The notes below the pieces were generated by a model that saw only the letters and a list, made by a program, of their open reading frames with translations, did no database searches and was not told the DNA's origin. Both the position numbers and the translations under genes were made by a program. From NCBI GenBank assembly GCA_949752795.1, contig CATKHW010000013.1, positions 372,001-436,000 on the forward strand: DNA of 64,000 bases, given 5' to 3'. Shown in pieces: positions 52,145-64,000 of the stretch (positions within the stretch are counted from its first letter, which is position 1; each line of letters opens with the position of its first letter). This stretch comes from Hyperoodon ampullatus. Taxonomy: Eukaryota > Chordata > Mammalia > Artiodactyla > Ziphiidae.

Positions 52145-53882
52145 ACACCTTAAATATCCCAGGAAATATAAAAATGGTTCAAAAAATTGTGGTACTTATG
52201 TACAATGCAATATCCCTCAGCCATGAAATCAATGTCATAAGACCAGTAGCAGCAAAATGGGTGTATTCAGGTACGATGATTCTAAGTGAAATAAGTCACA
52301 CAGAAAAAGAAACTTATCATAAGATATCACTTATGAAGATCCTGTAAACATGGCTACACTTGAACTGAGTTAGGAAAGAGAACAGTGTCTCACATTTAGA
52401 AAACACTCTTATGCCTGCTTAAGGGGGAAGGAGAGGTGGGGTGATGCATGAAACATGAGTTTGACATAAGCACACGTACCGTTCCAAAACCATCTATGAA
52501 ATATACAAGACCTACACCTTCCTCAGTGAAAGGGACTCAAAACACCATATTTCCCGCAAAGGAATATATCTGACTAGTAAGAATCTTAAAACCTATGTAT
52601 TGATATGTCTCCGTAAGGGAATCAAGTGTGTCTAGACTGGCATAAACATGGCAGCGAGAATCAGCTCAAACCCATTATAAAAAGGAATTTCAAAAACAAA
52701 ACAAGAAAACTGGGAAATTCTTTACAATTCCTTCAGGGTCTCTGATGAAACCTGGAATGACCGTATCTACAACGACAGCTGGATGTGGCATAAGGAGGGA
52801 CACTTGGGACTGAGACGATTTGTGAGATTGGGTGAGCAAATGCAGACCCTTTAAAGCACAAATGCCTGGCACCCGTTCCATGGGTCCCAACTCTCCAGGT
52901 TGAAGGGAATATTACTACAGCTATAACATGTACGGGAAACCTAGAGAACGGACACACTGTGAATACGAAAGGTTTCTAAAACTCAACGAATATTCCCTAT
53001 CCTGGTGCTCCAGTTTGACATTCCATCTGCTTTACTATCAACCTCCCAACTTGGAGAGACAGGCCGTTTAACCTCCTGGTTCGCACAGGTTGCCAATTTG
53101 GCAAAGAATGAAAGGGAAGAGGGAGAACTAATGAGAGAGTAGCTGTGAGGCATTTGGACGGGCACATATCACTGTAATTTCCCGGCAGGAAGAAGAATTA
53201 ACCAAAGTCTCAGCCACCCACCGGGAACCAGTATAGGTCCTGAACCAAAATTTTGGACTTGCGGTCAGCTCACCAAAAACGAGTTGAAAAATGGAGCTCA
53301 GGGGCACAGCAATTCACAAACTGGCCGAGTAATAAAGGACAACTATCGTCCAAAAATCTGTTGAGGGAAGGCAACGAGGCGGACTTGAAAGCGAGGCAGA
53401 ATAGCAGGAAACAGATTTCAAGAGGTACGTTGGAATCGCCTTTAAAGCACAGGAAGAGGGGCACAACTTCGACAATGATGCACTTGGCCAAAAAGGGCGT
53501 ATGCGTTTTCTCCTGAATATATTCAGGAGAAAATGCATACGCCCTTTTTGGCCAGGCAAGCAAACGGGCAATGCAAATCTGCACTAAAAAGAAGTATCAC
53601 TTCCCACCGGTCAAAAGGGACATCCACAAAATGTGTAAAAACCAGAAAAGCAAGACAGGCCCTGGAGAACATGCAGCCTTGATATGTTGATGGGCGGGAT
53701 GTAAATTGCCAACTGCCTCTCTGGAGGAGTGCATTGTGTTCCTTTAAACAAGTAAAGAACAGAGCTACAGAGCCAAGGGCACTTCCAGTCTAGGGAATAT
53801 ACCTTGGGAAAACTGAAAAACAATAAGACAGAGCCACCCCAAAATTTAGGGCTGCACTGCTTACAAGGAGCTCAACTTGGGT
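52145..53882. repeat. Satellite unit 31
   Basis: 1,738 bp, haplotype B, partner of unit 34. Palindrome 53483-53556 with two right-arm changes (AAAATGCATAC, GGCCAGG), also found in unit 37. Confidence 0.9.
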
Positions 53883-55622
53883 ACACCTTAAATATCCCAG
53901 GAAATATAAAAATGGTTCAAAAAATTGTGGTACTTACGTACGATGGAATATCCCTCAACCATGAAATCAATGTCATAAGACCAGTAGCAGCAAAATGGGT
54001 GGATTCAGGTACGATGATTCTAAGTGAAATAAGTCACAAAGAAAAAGAAACTTATCATAAGATATCACTTATGAAGATCTTGTAAACATCACTACTCTTG
54101 AACTGAGTTAGGAAAGAGAACAGTGTCTCACATTTAGAAAACACTCTTATGCCTGCTTAAGGGGGAAGGAGAGGTGGGGTGATGCATAAAACCAGAGTTT
54201 GATATAAGCACACGTACCGTTCCAAAAACCAACTATGGAATAGACAAGACCTACACCTTTCTCAGTGAAAGGGACTCAAAACACCATATTTCCCGCAGAG
54301 GAATATATATGACTAGTAAGAATCTTAAAACCTATGTATTGATATGTCTCCATAAGGGAATCAAGTGTGTCTAGACTGGCATAAACATGGCAGAGAGAAT
54401 CAGCTGAAACCCACTATAAAAAGAAATTTCAAAAACAAAACAAAAAAAAATGGCAAATTCTTTACAATTCCTTCAGGGCCTCTGAGGAAACCTGGAATGA
54501 CCGTATCTACAGCGACAGCTGGATGTGGCATAAGGAGGGACACTTGGGACTGAGACGATTGGTGAGATTGGGTGAGCAAATGCAGACCCTTTAAAGCACA
54601 AATGCCTGGCACCCATTCCATGGGTCGCAACTCTCCAGGTTGAAGGGAATATTACTACAGTTATAACATGTACGGGAAACCTAGAGAACGGACACACTGT
54701 GAATACCAAAGGTTTCTAAAACTCAATGAATAGTCCCTCTCCTGGTGCTCCAGTTTGACTTTACATCTGCTTTACTATCAACCTCCCAACTTGGAGAGAC
54801 AGCCCCTTTAACCTCCTGGTTCGCACAGGTTGCCAATTTTGCAGAGGATGAAAGGGAAGAGGGAGAACTAATGAGAGAGTAGCTGTTAGGCATTTGGACG
54901 GTCACATATCACTGTAATTTCCTGGCAGTAAGAAGAATTAACCAAAGTCTCAGCCACCCACCGGGAAACAGTATAGGTCCTGAACCAAAATTTTGGACTT
55001 GCGGTCAGCTCACCAAAAACGAGTTGAAAAATGGAGCTCAGGGGCACAGCAATTCACAAACTGGCCAAGTAATAAAGGACAACTATCGTCCATAAATCTG
55101 TTGAGGGAAGGCAACGAGGCAGACTTGAAAGCGAGGCAGGATAGCAGGAAACAGATTTCAAGAGGTACGTTGGAATCGCCTTTAAAGCACAGGAAGAGGG
55201 GCACAACTTCGACAATGATGCACTTGGCCAAAAAGGGTGTATGCGTTTTCCCCTGAATATATTCAGGAGAAAACGCATACGCCCTTTTTGGCCAAGCAAG
55301 CAAGCGGGCAATGCAAATCTGCACTACAAAGAAGTATCACTTCCCTCCGGTCAAAAGGGACATCCACAAAATGTGTAAGAACAAGAAAGTCAAGACAGGC
55401 CCTGGAGAACAGGGAGCCTTGTTATGCTGATGGGCGGGATGTAAATTGCCAACTGCCTCTCTGGAGGAGTGCATTGTGTTTCCTAAAACAAGTAAAGAAC
55501 AGAGCTACAGAGCCAAGGGCACTTCCCGTCTGTGGAATATACCTTGGGAAAACGGAAAATCAATAAGACAGAGCCACCCCAAAATTTAGGGCTGCACGGC
55601 TTACAAGGACCTCAACTTGGAT
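53883..55622. repeat. Satellite unit 32
   Basis: 1,740 bp, haplotype B, partner of unit 35. Palindrome 55223-55296 with two left-arm changes (GGGTG, TTTTCCCCTG) that unit 35 lacks. Confidence 0.9.
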
Positions 55623-57361
55623 ACACCTTAAGTATCCCAGGAAATACAAAAATGGTTCAAAAAATTGTGGTACTTACGTACGATGGAATATCCCTCAGCC
55701 ATGAAATCAATGTCATAAGACCAGTAGCAGCAAAATGGGTGGATTCAGGTACGATGATTCTAAGTGAAATAAGTCACACAGAAAAAGAAACTTATCATAA
55801 GATATCACTTATGAAGATCCTATAAACATGGCTACACTTGAACTGAGTTAAGAAAGAGAACAGAGTCTCACATTTAGAAAACACTCTTATGCCTGCTTAA
55901 GGGGGAAGGAGAGGTGGGGTGATGCATAAAACCAGAGTTTGATATAAGCACAAGTACCGTTCCAAAAACCTACTATGGAATACACAAGACCTACACCTTC
56001 CTCAGTGAAAGGGACTCAAAACCCCATATTTCCCGCAGAGGAATATATGTGACTATTAAGAATATTAAAACCTATGTATTGATATGTCTCTGAAAGGGAA
56101 ACAAGTGTGTCTAGACTGGCATAAACATGGCAGCGAGAATCAGCTCAAACCCACTATAAAAAGGAATTTCAAAAACAAAACAAAAAAACTGGGAAATTCT
56201 TTACAATTCCTTCAGGGTCTCTGATGAAACCTGGAATGACCCTATCTACAACGACAGCTAGATGTGGCATAAGGCTGGACACTTGGGACTGATAGGATTG
56301 GTGAGATTGGGTGAGCAAATGTAGACCCTTTAAAGCACAAATGCTTGACACCCATTCCATGAGTCCCAACTCTCCAGATTGAAGGGAATATTACTACAGT
56401 TATAACATGTACAGGAAACCTAGAGAACGGACACACTGTGAATACGAAAGGTTTCTAAAACTCAACGAATAGTCCCTCTCCTGCTTCCCCGGTTTGACTT
56501 TCCATCTGCTTTACTATCAACCTCCCAACTTGGAGAGACAGCACCTTTAACCTCCTAGTTCACACAGGTTGCCAATTTGGCAGTGGATGAAAGGGATGAG
56601 GGAGAACCAATGAGAGAGTAGCTGTTAGGCATTTGGACGGGCACATATCACTGTAATTTCCCGGCAGGAAGAAGAATTAACCAAAGTCTCAGCCACCCAC
56701 CAGGAACCAGTATAGGTCCTGAACCAAAATTTTGGACTTGCGGTCAGCTCACAAAAAACGAGTTGAAAAATAGAGCTCAGGGCCACAGTAATTCACAAAC
56801 TGGCAGAATAATAAAGGACAACTATCGTCCAAAAATCTGTTGAGGGAAGGAAAGGAGGTGGACTTGAAAGTGAGGCAGAATAGCAGGAAACAGATTTCAA
56901 GAGGTACGTTGGAATCGCCTTTAAAGCACAGGAAGAGGGGCACAACTTCGATAATGATGCCCTTGGCCAAAAAGGGCGTATGCGTTTTCTCCTGAATATA
57001 TTCAGGAGAAAACGCATACGCCCTTTTTGGCCAAGCAAGCAAGCGGGCAATGCAAATCTGCACTAAAAAGAAGTATCACTTCCCACCGGTCAAAAGGGAC
57101 ATCCACAAAATGTGTAAAAACCAGAAAGGCAAGACAGGCCCTGGAGAACAGGGAGCCTTGTTATGCTGATGGGCGGGATGTAAATTGCCAACTGCCTCTC
57201 TGGAGGAGTGCATTGTGTTCCCTAAAACAAGTAAAGAACAGAGCTACAGAGCCAAGGGCACTTCCAGTCTAGGGAATATACCTTGTGAAAACTGAAAATC
57301 AATAAGACAGAGCCACCCCAATATTTAGGGCTGCACTGCTTACAAGGACCTCAACTTGGGT
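55623..57361. repeat. Satellite unit 33
   Basis: 1,739 bp, recombinant haplotype, partner of unit 30. Palindrome 56962-57035 is perfect, in contrast to unit 30. Confidence 0.9.
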
Positions 57362-59099
57362 ACACCTTAAATATCCCAGGAAATATAAAAATGGTTCAAA
57401 AAATTGTGGTACTTATGTACAATGGAATATCCCTCAGCCATGAAATCAATGTCATAAGACCAGTAGCAGCAAAATGGGTGTATTCAGGTACGATGATTCT
57501 AAGTGAAATAAGTCACACAGAAAAAGAAACTTATCATAAGATATCACTTATGAAGATCCTGTAAACATGGCTACACTTGAACTGAGTTAGGAAAGAGAAC
57601 AGTGTCTCACATTTAGAAAACACTCTTATGCCTGCTTAAGGGGGAAGGAGAGGTGGGGTGATGCATGAAACATGAGTTTGACATAAGCACACGTACCGTT
57701 CCAAAACCATCTATGGAATAGACAAGACCTACACCTTCCTCAGTGAAAGGGACTCAAAACACCATATTTCCCGCAAAGGAATATATCTGACTAGTAAGAA
57801 TCTTAAAACCTATGTATTGATATGTCTCCATAAGGGAATCAAGTGTGTCTAGACTGGCATAAACATGGCAGCGAGAATCAGCTCAAACCCATTATAAAAA
57901 GGAATTTCAAAAACAAAACAAGAAAATTGGGAAATTCTTTACAATTCCTTCAGGGTCTCTGATGAAACCTGGAATGACCGTATCTACAACGACAGCTGGA
58001 TGTGGCATAAGGAGGGACACTTGGGACTGAGACGATTTGTGAGATTGGGTGAGCAAATGCAGACCCTTTAAAGCACAAATGCCTGGCACCCGTTCCATGG
58101 GTCCCAACTCTCCAGGTTGAAGGGAATATTACTACAGCTATAACATGTACGGGAAACCTAGAGAACGGACACACTGTGAATACGAAAGGTTTCTAAAACT
58201 CAACGAATAGTCCCTATCCTGGTGCTCCAGTTTGACATTCCATCTGCTTTACTATCAACCTCCCAACTTGGAGAGACAGTCCCTTTAACCTCCTGGTTCG
58301 CACAGGTTGCCAATTTGGCAGAGAATGAAAGGGAAGAGGGAGAACTAATGAGAGAGTAGCTGTGAGGCATTTGGACGGGCACATATCACTGTAATTTCCC
58401 GGCAGGAAGAACAATTAACCAAAGTCTCAGCCACCCACCGGGAACCAGTATAGGTCCTGAACCAAAATTTTGGACTTGCGGTCAGCTCACCAAAAACGAG
58501 TTGAAAAATGGAGCTCAGGGGCACAGCAATTCACAAACTGGCCGAGTAATAAAGGACAACTATCGTCCAAAAATCTGTTGAGGGAAGGCAACGAGGCGGA
58601 CTTGAAAGCGAGGCAGAATAGCAGGAAACAGATTTCAAGAGGTACGTTGGAATCGCCTTTAAAGCACAGGAAGAGGGGCACAACTTCGACAATGATGCAC
58701 TTGGCCAAAAAGGGCGTATGCGTTTTCTCCTGAATATATTCAGGAGAAAATGCATACGCCCTTTTTGGCCAGGCAAGCAAACGGGCAATGCAAATCTGCA
58801 CTAAAAAGAAGTATCACTTCCCACCGGTCAAAAGGGACATCCACAAAATGTGTAAAAACCAGAAAAGCAAGACAGGCCCTGGAGAACATGCAGCCTTGAT
58901 ATGTTGATGGGCGGGATGTAAATTGCCAACTGCCTCTCTGGAGGAGTGCATTGTGTTCCTTTAAACAAGTAAAGAGCAGAGCTACAGAGCCAAGGGCACT
59001 TCCAGTCTAGGGAATATACCTTGGGAAAACTGAAAAACAATAAGACAGAGCCACCCCAAAATTTAGGGCTGCACTGCTTACAAGGAGCTCAACTTGGGT
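57362..59099. repeat. Satellite unit 34
   Basis: 1,738 bp, haplotype B, near-copy of unit 31. Palindrome 58700-58773 with the same two right-arm changes. Confidence 0.9.
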
Positions 59100-60839
59100 A
59101 CACCTTAAATATCCCAGGAAATATAAAAATGGTTCAAAAAATTGTGGTACTTACGTACGATGGAATATCCCTCAACCATGAAATCAATGTCATAAGACCA
59201 GTAGCAGCAAAATGGGTGGATTCAGGTACGATGATTCTAAGTGAAATAAGTCACACAGAAAAAGAAACTTATCATAAGATATCACTTATGAAGATCCTGT
59301 AAACATCACTAATCTTGAACTGAGTTAGGAAAGAGAACAGTGTCTCACATTTAGAAAACACTCTTATGCCTGCTTAAGGGGGAAGGAGAGGTGGGGTGAT
59401 GCATAAAACCTGTGTTTGATATAAGCACACGTACCGTTCCAAAAACCAACTATGGAATAGACAAGACCTACACCTTTCTCAGTGAAAGGGACTCAAAACA
59501 CCATATTTCCCGCAGAGGAATATATATGACTAGTAAGAATCTTAAAACCTATGTATTGATATGTCTCCATAAGGGAATCAAGTGTGTCTAGACTGGCATA
59601 AACATGGCAGAGAGAATCAGCTGAAACCCACTATAAAAAGGAATTTCAAAAACAAAACAAAAAAAAATGGCAAATTCTTTACAATTCCTTCAGGGCCTCT
59701 GAGGAAACCTGGAATGACCGTATCTACAGCCACAGCTGGATGTGGCATAAGGAGGGACACTTGGGACTGAGACGATTGGTGAGATTGGGTGAGCAAATGC
59801 AGACCCTTTAAAGCACAAATGCCTGGCACCCATTCCATGGGTCGCAACTCTCCAGGTTGAAGGGAATATTACTACAGTTATAACATGTACGGGAAACCTA
59901 GAGAACGGACACACTGTGAATACGAAAGGTTTCTAAAACTCAATGAATAGTCCCTCTCCTGGTGCTCCAGTTTGACTTTACATCTGCTTTACTATCAACC
60001 TCCCAACTTGGAGAGACAGCCCCTTTAACCTCCTGGTTCGCACAGGTTGCAAATTTTGCAGAGGATGAAAGGGAAGAGGGAGAACTAATGAGAGAGTAGC
60101 TGTTAGGCATTTGGACGGTCACATATCACTGTAATTTCCTGGCAGTAAGAAGAATTAACCAAAGTCTCAGCCACCCACCGGGAACCAGTATAGGTCCTGA
60201 ACCAAAATTTTGGACTTGCGGTCAGCTCACCAAAAACGAGTTGAAAAATGGAGCTCAGGGGCACAGCAATTCACAAACTGGCCAAGTAATAAAGGACAAC
60301 TATCGTCCATAAATCTGTTGAGGGAAGGCAACGAGGCAGACTTGAAAGCGAGGCAGGATAGCAGGAAACAGATTTCAAGAGGTACGTTGGAATCGCCTTT
60401 AAAGCACAGGAAGAGGGGCACAACTTCGACAATGATGCACTTGGCCAAAAAGGGCGTATGCGTTTTCTCCTGAATATATTCAGGAGAAAACGCATACGCC
60501 CTTTTTGGCCAAGCAAGCAAGCGGGCAATGCAAATCTGCACTACAAAGAAGTATCACTTCCCACCGGTCAAAAGGCACATCCACAAAATGTGTAAAAACC
60601 AGAAAGGCAAGACAGGCCCTGGAGAACAGGGAGCCTTGTTATGCTGATGGGCGGGATGTAAATTGCCAACTGCCTCTCTGGAGGAGTGCATTGTGTTTCC
60701 TAAAACAAGTAAAGAACAGAGCTACAGAGCAAAGGGCACTTCCAATCTAGGGAATATACCTTGGGAAAACGGAAAATCAATAAGACAGAGCCACCCCAAA
60801 ATTTAGGGCTGCACGGCTTACAAGGACCTCAACTTGGAT
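59100..60839. repeat. Satellite unit 35
   Basis: 1,740 bp, haplotype B, near-copy of unit 32. Palindrome 60440-60513 perfect. Confidence 0.9.
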
Positions 60840-62577
60840 ACACCTTAAGTATCCCAGGAAATATAAAAATGGTTCAAAAAATTGTGGTACTTACGTACGA
60901 TGGAATATCCCTCAGCCATGAAATCAATGTCATAAGACCAGTAGCAGCAAAATGGGTGTATTCAGGTACGATGATTCTAAGCGAAATAAGTCACACAGAA
61001 AAAGAAACTTATCATAAGATATCACTTAAGAAGATCCTATAAACATGACTACACTTGAACTGAGTTAGGAAAGAGAACAGTGTCTCACATTTAGAAAACA
61101 CTCTTATGCCTGCTTAAGGGGGAAGGAGAGGTGGGGTGATGCATAAAACCAGAGTTTGATATAAGCACAGGTACCGTTCCAAAAACCAACTATGGAATAG
61201 ACAAGACCTACACCTTCCTCAGTGAAAGGGACTCAAAACCCCATATTTCCCGCAGAGGAATATATCTGACTAGTAAGAATCTTAAAACCTATGTATTGAT
61301 ATGTCTCCATAAGGGAATCAAGTGTGTCTAGACTGACATAAACATGGCAGCGAGAATCAGCTCAAACCCACTATAAAAAGGAATTTCAAAAACAAAACAA
61401 AAAAACTGGGAAATTCTTTACAATTCCTTCAGGGTCTCTGATGAAACCTGGAATGACCCTATCTACAACGACAGCTGGATGTGGCATAAGGAGGGACACT
61501 TGGGACTGAGACGATTGGTGAGATTGGGTGAGCAAATGCAGACCCTTTAAAGCACAAATGCCTGGCACCCATTCCATGGGTCCCAACTCTCCAGGTTGAA
61601 GGGAATATTACTACAGTTATAACATGTACGGGAATCCTAGAGAACGGACACACTGTGAATACAAAAGGTTTCTAAAACTCAACGAATAGTCCCTCTCCTG
61701 GTGCTCCGGTTTGACTTTCCATCTGCTTTACTATCAACCTCCCAACTTGGAGAGACAGCCCCTTTAAACTCGTGGTTCGCACAGGTTGCCAATTTGGCAG
61801 AGGATGAAAGGGAAGAGGGAGAACCAATGAGAGAGTAGCTGTTAGGCATTTGGACGGGCACATATCACTGTAATTTCCCGGCAGGAAGAAGAATTAAATA
61901 AAGTCTCAGCCACCCACTGGGAACCAGTATAGGTCCTGAACCAAAATTTTGGACTTGCGGTCAGCTCTCCAAAAACGAGTTGAAAAATGGAGCTCAGGGG
62001 CACAGCAATTCACAAACTGGCCGAGTAATAAAGGACAAGTATCGTCCAAAATCTGTTGAGGGAAGGCAACGAGGCGGACTTGAAAGCGAGGCAGAATAGC
62101 AGGAAACAGATTTCAAGAGGTACTTTGGAATCGCCTTTAAAGCACAGGAAGAAGGGCATAACGTCGACAATGATGCACTTGGCTAAAGAGGGCGTATGCG
62201 TTTTCTCCTGAATATATTCAGGAGAAAACGCATACGCCCTCTTTGGCCAAGCAAACAAGCGGGCAATGGAAATCTGCACTACAAAGAAGTATCACTTCCC
62301 ACCGGTCAAAAGGGACATCCACAAAATGTGTAAAAACCAGAAAGGCAAGACAGGCCCTGGAGAACAGGGAGCCTTGTTATGCTGATGGGCGGGATGTAAA
62401 TTGCCAACTGCCTCTCTGGAGGAGTGCATTCTGTTCCCTAAAACAAGTAAAGAACAGAGCTACAGAGCCAAGGGCACTTCCAGTCTAGGGAATATACCTT
62501 GGGAAAACTGAAAATCGATTAGGCAGAGCCACCCCAAAATTTAGGGCTGATCTGCTTACAAGGACCTCACCTTGGGT
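60840..62577. repeat. Satellite unit 36
   Basis: 1,738 bp, haplotype B. Palindrome 62178-62251 with a paired A>G/T>C change in opposite arms and one unpaired C>T. Matches block 2 only at its extreme left. Confidence 0.9.
62178..62251. repeat. 74-bp palindrome with a paired (compensatory) change, unit 36
   Basis: Left-arm position 62188 is G instead of A and its exact partner 62241 is C instead of T, so pairing is kept. A second left-arm change (C>T at 62184) faces G at 62245 and gives a wobble-type mismatch. Confidence 0.9.
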
Positions 62578-64000
62578 ACACCTTAAATATCCCAGGAAAT
62601 ATAAAAATGGTTCAAAAAATTGTGGTACTTACATACGATGGAATATCCCTCAGCCATGAAATCAATGTCATAAGACCAGTAGCAGCAAAATGGGTGGATT
62701 CAGGTACGATGATTCATAGTGAAATAAGTCACACAGAAAAAGAAACTTATCATAAGATATCACTTATGAAGATCCTGTAAACATGGCTACACTAGAACTG
62801 AGTTAGGAAAGAGAACAGTGTCTCACATTTAGAAAACACTCTTATGCCTGCTTAAGGGGGAAGGAGAGGTGGGGTGATGCATAAAACCAGAGTTTGATAT
62901 AAGCACAGGTACCATTCCAAAAACCAACTATGGAATAGACAAGACCTACACCTTCCTCATTGAAAGGGCCTCAAAACCCAATATTTCCCGCAGAGGAATA
63001 TATCTGACAAGTAAGAATCTTAAAACCTATGTATTGATATGTCTCCGTAAGGGAATCAAGTGTGTCTAGACTGGCATAAACATGGCAGCGAGAATCAGCT
63101 CAAACCCACTCTAAAAAGGAATTTCAAAAACAAAACAATAAAAGCTGGGAAATTCTTTACAATTCCTTCAGCGTCTCTGATGAAACCTGGAATGACCCTA
63201 TCTACAATGACAGCTGGATGTGGCATAAGGAGGTACACTTGGGACTGAGACGATTGGTGAGATTGGGTGAGGAAATGCAGACCCTTTAAAGCACAAATGC
63301 CTGGCACCCATTCCATGGGTCCCAACTCTCCAGGTTAAAAGGAATATTACTACAGCTATAACATGTACGGGAAACCTAGAGAACGGACACACTGTGAATA
63401 CAAAAGGTTTCTAAAACTCAACGAATAGTCCCTCTCCTGGTGCTCGGCTTTGACTTTCCATCTGCTTTACTATCAACCTCCCACCTTGGAGAGACAGCCC
63501 CTTTAACCTCCTGGTTCGCAGAGGTTGCCAATTTGGCAGAGGATGAAAGCGGGAGAACCAATGAGAGAGTAGCTGTTAGGCATTTGGACGGGCACATATC
63601 ACTGTAATTTCCCGGCAGGAAGAAGAATTAACCAAAGTCTCAGCCATCCACCGGGAACCAGTATAGCTCCTGAACCAAAATTTTGGAATGCGGTCGGCTC
63701 ACAAAAAACGAGTTGAAAAATGGAGCTCAGGGGCACAGCAATTCACAAACTGGCCGAGTAATAAAGGACAACTATCGTCCAAAAATCTGTTGAGGGAAGG
63801 CAACGAGGCGGACTTGAAAGCGAGGCAGAATAGCAGGAAACAGATTTCAAGAGGTACGTTGGAATCGCCTTTAAAGCACAGGAAGAGGGGCACAACTTCG
63901 ACAATGATGCACTTGGCCAAAAAGGGCGTATGCGTTTTCTCCTGAATATATTCAGGAGAAAATGCATACGCCCTTTTTGGCCAGGAAAGCAAACGGGCAA
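62578..64000. repeat. Satellite unit 37, cut by the window end
   Basis: 1,423 bp present. Haplotype B (GGAGGTACAC). A 6-bp loss in GATGAAAGCGGGAGAACC lies near 63549. Palindrome 63912-63985 carries the same two right-arm changes as units 31 and 34. The window stops just as the next L1 segment begins. Confidence 0.9.

Larger units (their letters stand above)
50425..55641. repeat. Higher-order block 2, left copy (three units)
   Basis: Tandem three-unit block, directly followed by its copy at 55642-60870, offset 5,217 bp. Shared private markers include AAATACAAAAATGG at the left edge, GAACAGAGTCTC, GTGACTATTAAGAATATT, CATGAAACATGAGTTTGACA, GAACATGCAGCC and GCAGAGAGAATCAGCTGAAA. Confidence 0.9.
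55642..60870. repeat. Higher-order block 2, right copy (three units)
   Basis: Copy of 50425-55641 in the same orientation and immediately adjacent, with unit starts 55623, 57362, 59100 and 60840 all exactly 5,217 bp after their partners. Beyond about 60870 the sequence departs from the left copy's continuation. Confidence 0.9.
1..64000. repeat. Satellite DNA array, ~1,738-bp unit, 37 copies (probable common cetacean satellite)
   Basis: The same ~1.74 kb sequence recurs 37 times in one orientation from the first to the last base, 36 times complete. Neighbouring units differ by scattered substitutions and 1-6 bp indels; some distant units are nearly identical. Inside every unit the order is: L1 ORF2 C-terminal remnant, L1 3' UTR, A-rich tract (about 566 bp after the unit start used here), ~770 bp of unrecognised sequence, 74-bp palindrome (about 1,338 bp after the unit start), short AAGC run, start of the next L1 segment. 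Array structure is seen directly. Assignment to the common cetacean satellite is from remembered unit length and L1 origin, so it is inference; another cetartiodactyl satellite built on L1 is the alternative. No CENP-B-box-like match was noticed by eye. Confidence 0.95.

Noticed and set aside
53253..53516. Recurrent 87-codon plus-strand frame (starting MDLRSAHQKRVEKW) present in many units
   Set aside because: Recurrence is explained by copying of the unit. It is frameshifted or stopped in several units, is overlapped by a 104-codon antisense frame, and resembles no family I know.
54428..54451. A-rich tract as a recent poly(A) insertion
   Set aside because: It is the L1 tail found at the same place in every unit, only slightly longer here.
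1..64000. CRISPR array, ribosomal DNA or phage/viral concatemer
   Set aside because: The period is 1.74 kb with no short repeat-spacer pattern, no rRNA-like sequence, and no long coding frames. The L1 content and degenerate copies fit a mammalian satellite.
1..64000. Centromeric CENP-B box
   Set aside because: I looked for TTCG....A..CGGG on both strands in the unit. The nearest candidates (TTCGCACAGG, TTCGACAATG) miss essential bases, so no box is claimed.

Overview
The whole 64 kb window is one head-to-tail satellite DNA array. I count 36 complete repeat units and a 37th cut by the window end. Unit length is 1,735-1,744 bp, with a mean of about 1,738 bp. No single-copy sequence, host gene, RNA gene or foreign insertion interrupts it. 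Many short open frames exist on both strands, but they recur once per unit, overlap each other antisense and break in different copies, so I annotate none as a gene.

Each unit has three parts. (1) About half (roughly 880 bp) is a degenerate, 5'-truncated LINE-1 3' end on the + strand: the C-terminal part of ORF2, then the 3' UTR, ending in an A-rich tract. (2) About 770 bp that I do not recognise follows the A-rich tract. (3) A 74-bp palindrome with no spacer in the consensus comes next, followed by a short (AAGC)n run, after which the next L1 segment begins. The palindrome core is a constant length in all units, while the rest of the unit carries indels.

A ~1.74 kb tandem repeat built on an L1 3' end of whale/artiodactyl type fits what I remember of the common cetacean satellite. 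That satellite is about 1.74-1.76 kb in most whales and about 1.58 kb in true dolphins, and an L1 origin for cetacean heterochromatic satellites has been published. The window is therefore most likely constitutive heterochromatin of a non-delphinid cetacean. This attribution rests on memory and was not checked by a search.

The array has visible higher-order history. Units 10-14 and 15-19 are near-identical over about 7.4 kb at a spacing of exactly five units (8,686 bp). Units 30-32 and 33-35 form a direct three-unit tandem duplication (5,217 bp). Units 4-7 resemble units 22-25 at 18 units' distance (about 31.28 kb). Two diagnostic haplotypes (called A and B here) are mixed in the left and centre of the window, and B dominates from unit 26 onward, with recombinant units between. 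Unit starts (first base of the ACACCTTAAAT-like motif): 1, 1740, 3478, 5217, 6961, 8700, 10438, 12175, 13912, 15650, 17387, 19125, 20864, 22599, 24336, 26073, 27811, 29550, 31285, 33023, 34759, 36502, 38240, 39978, 41717, 43454, 45193, 46931, 48670, 50406, 52145, 53883, 55623, 57362, 59100, 60840, 62578.
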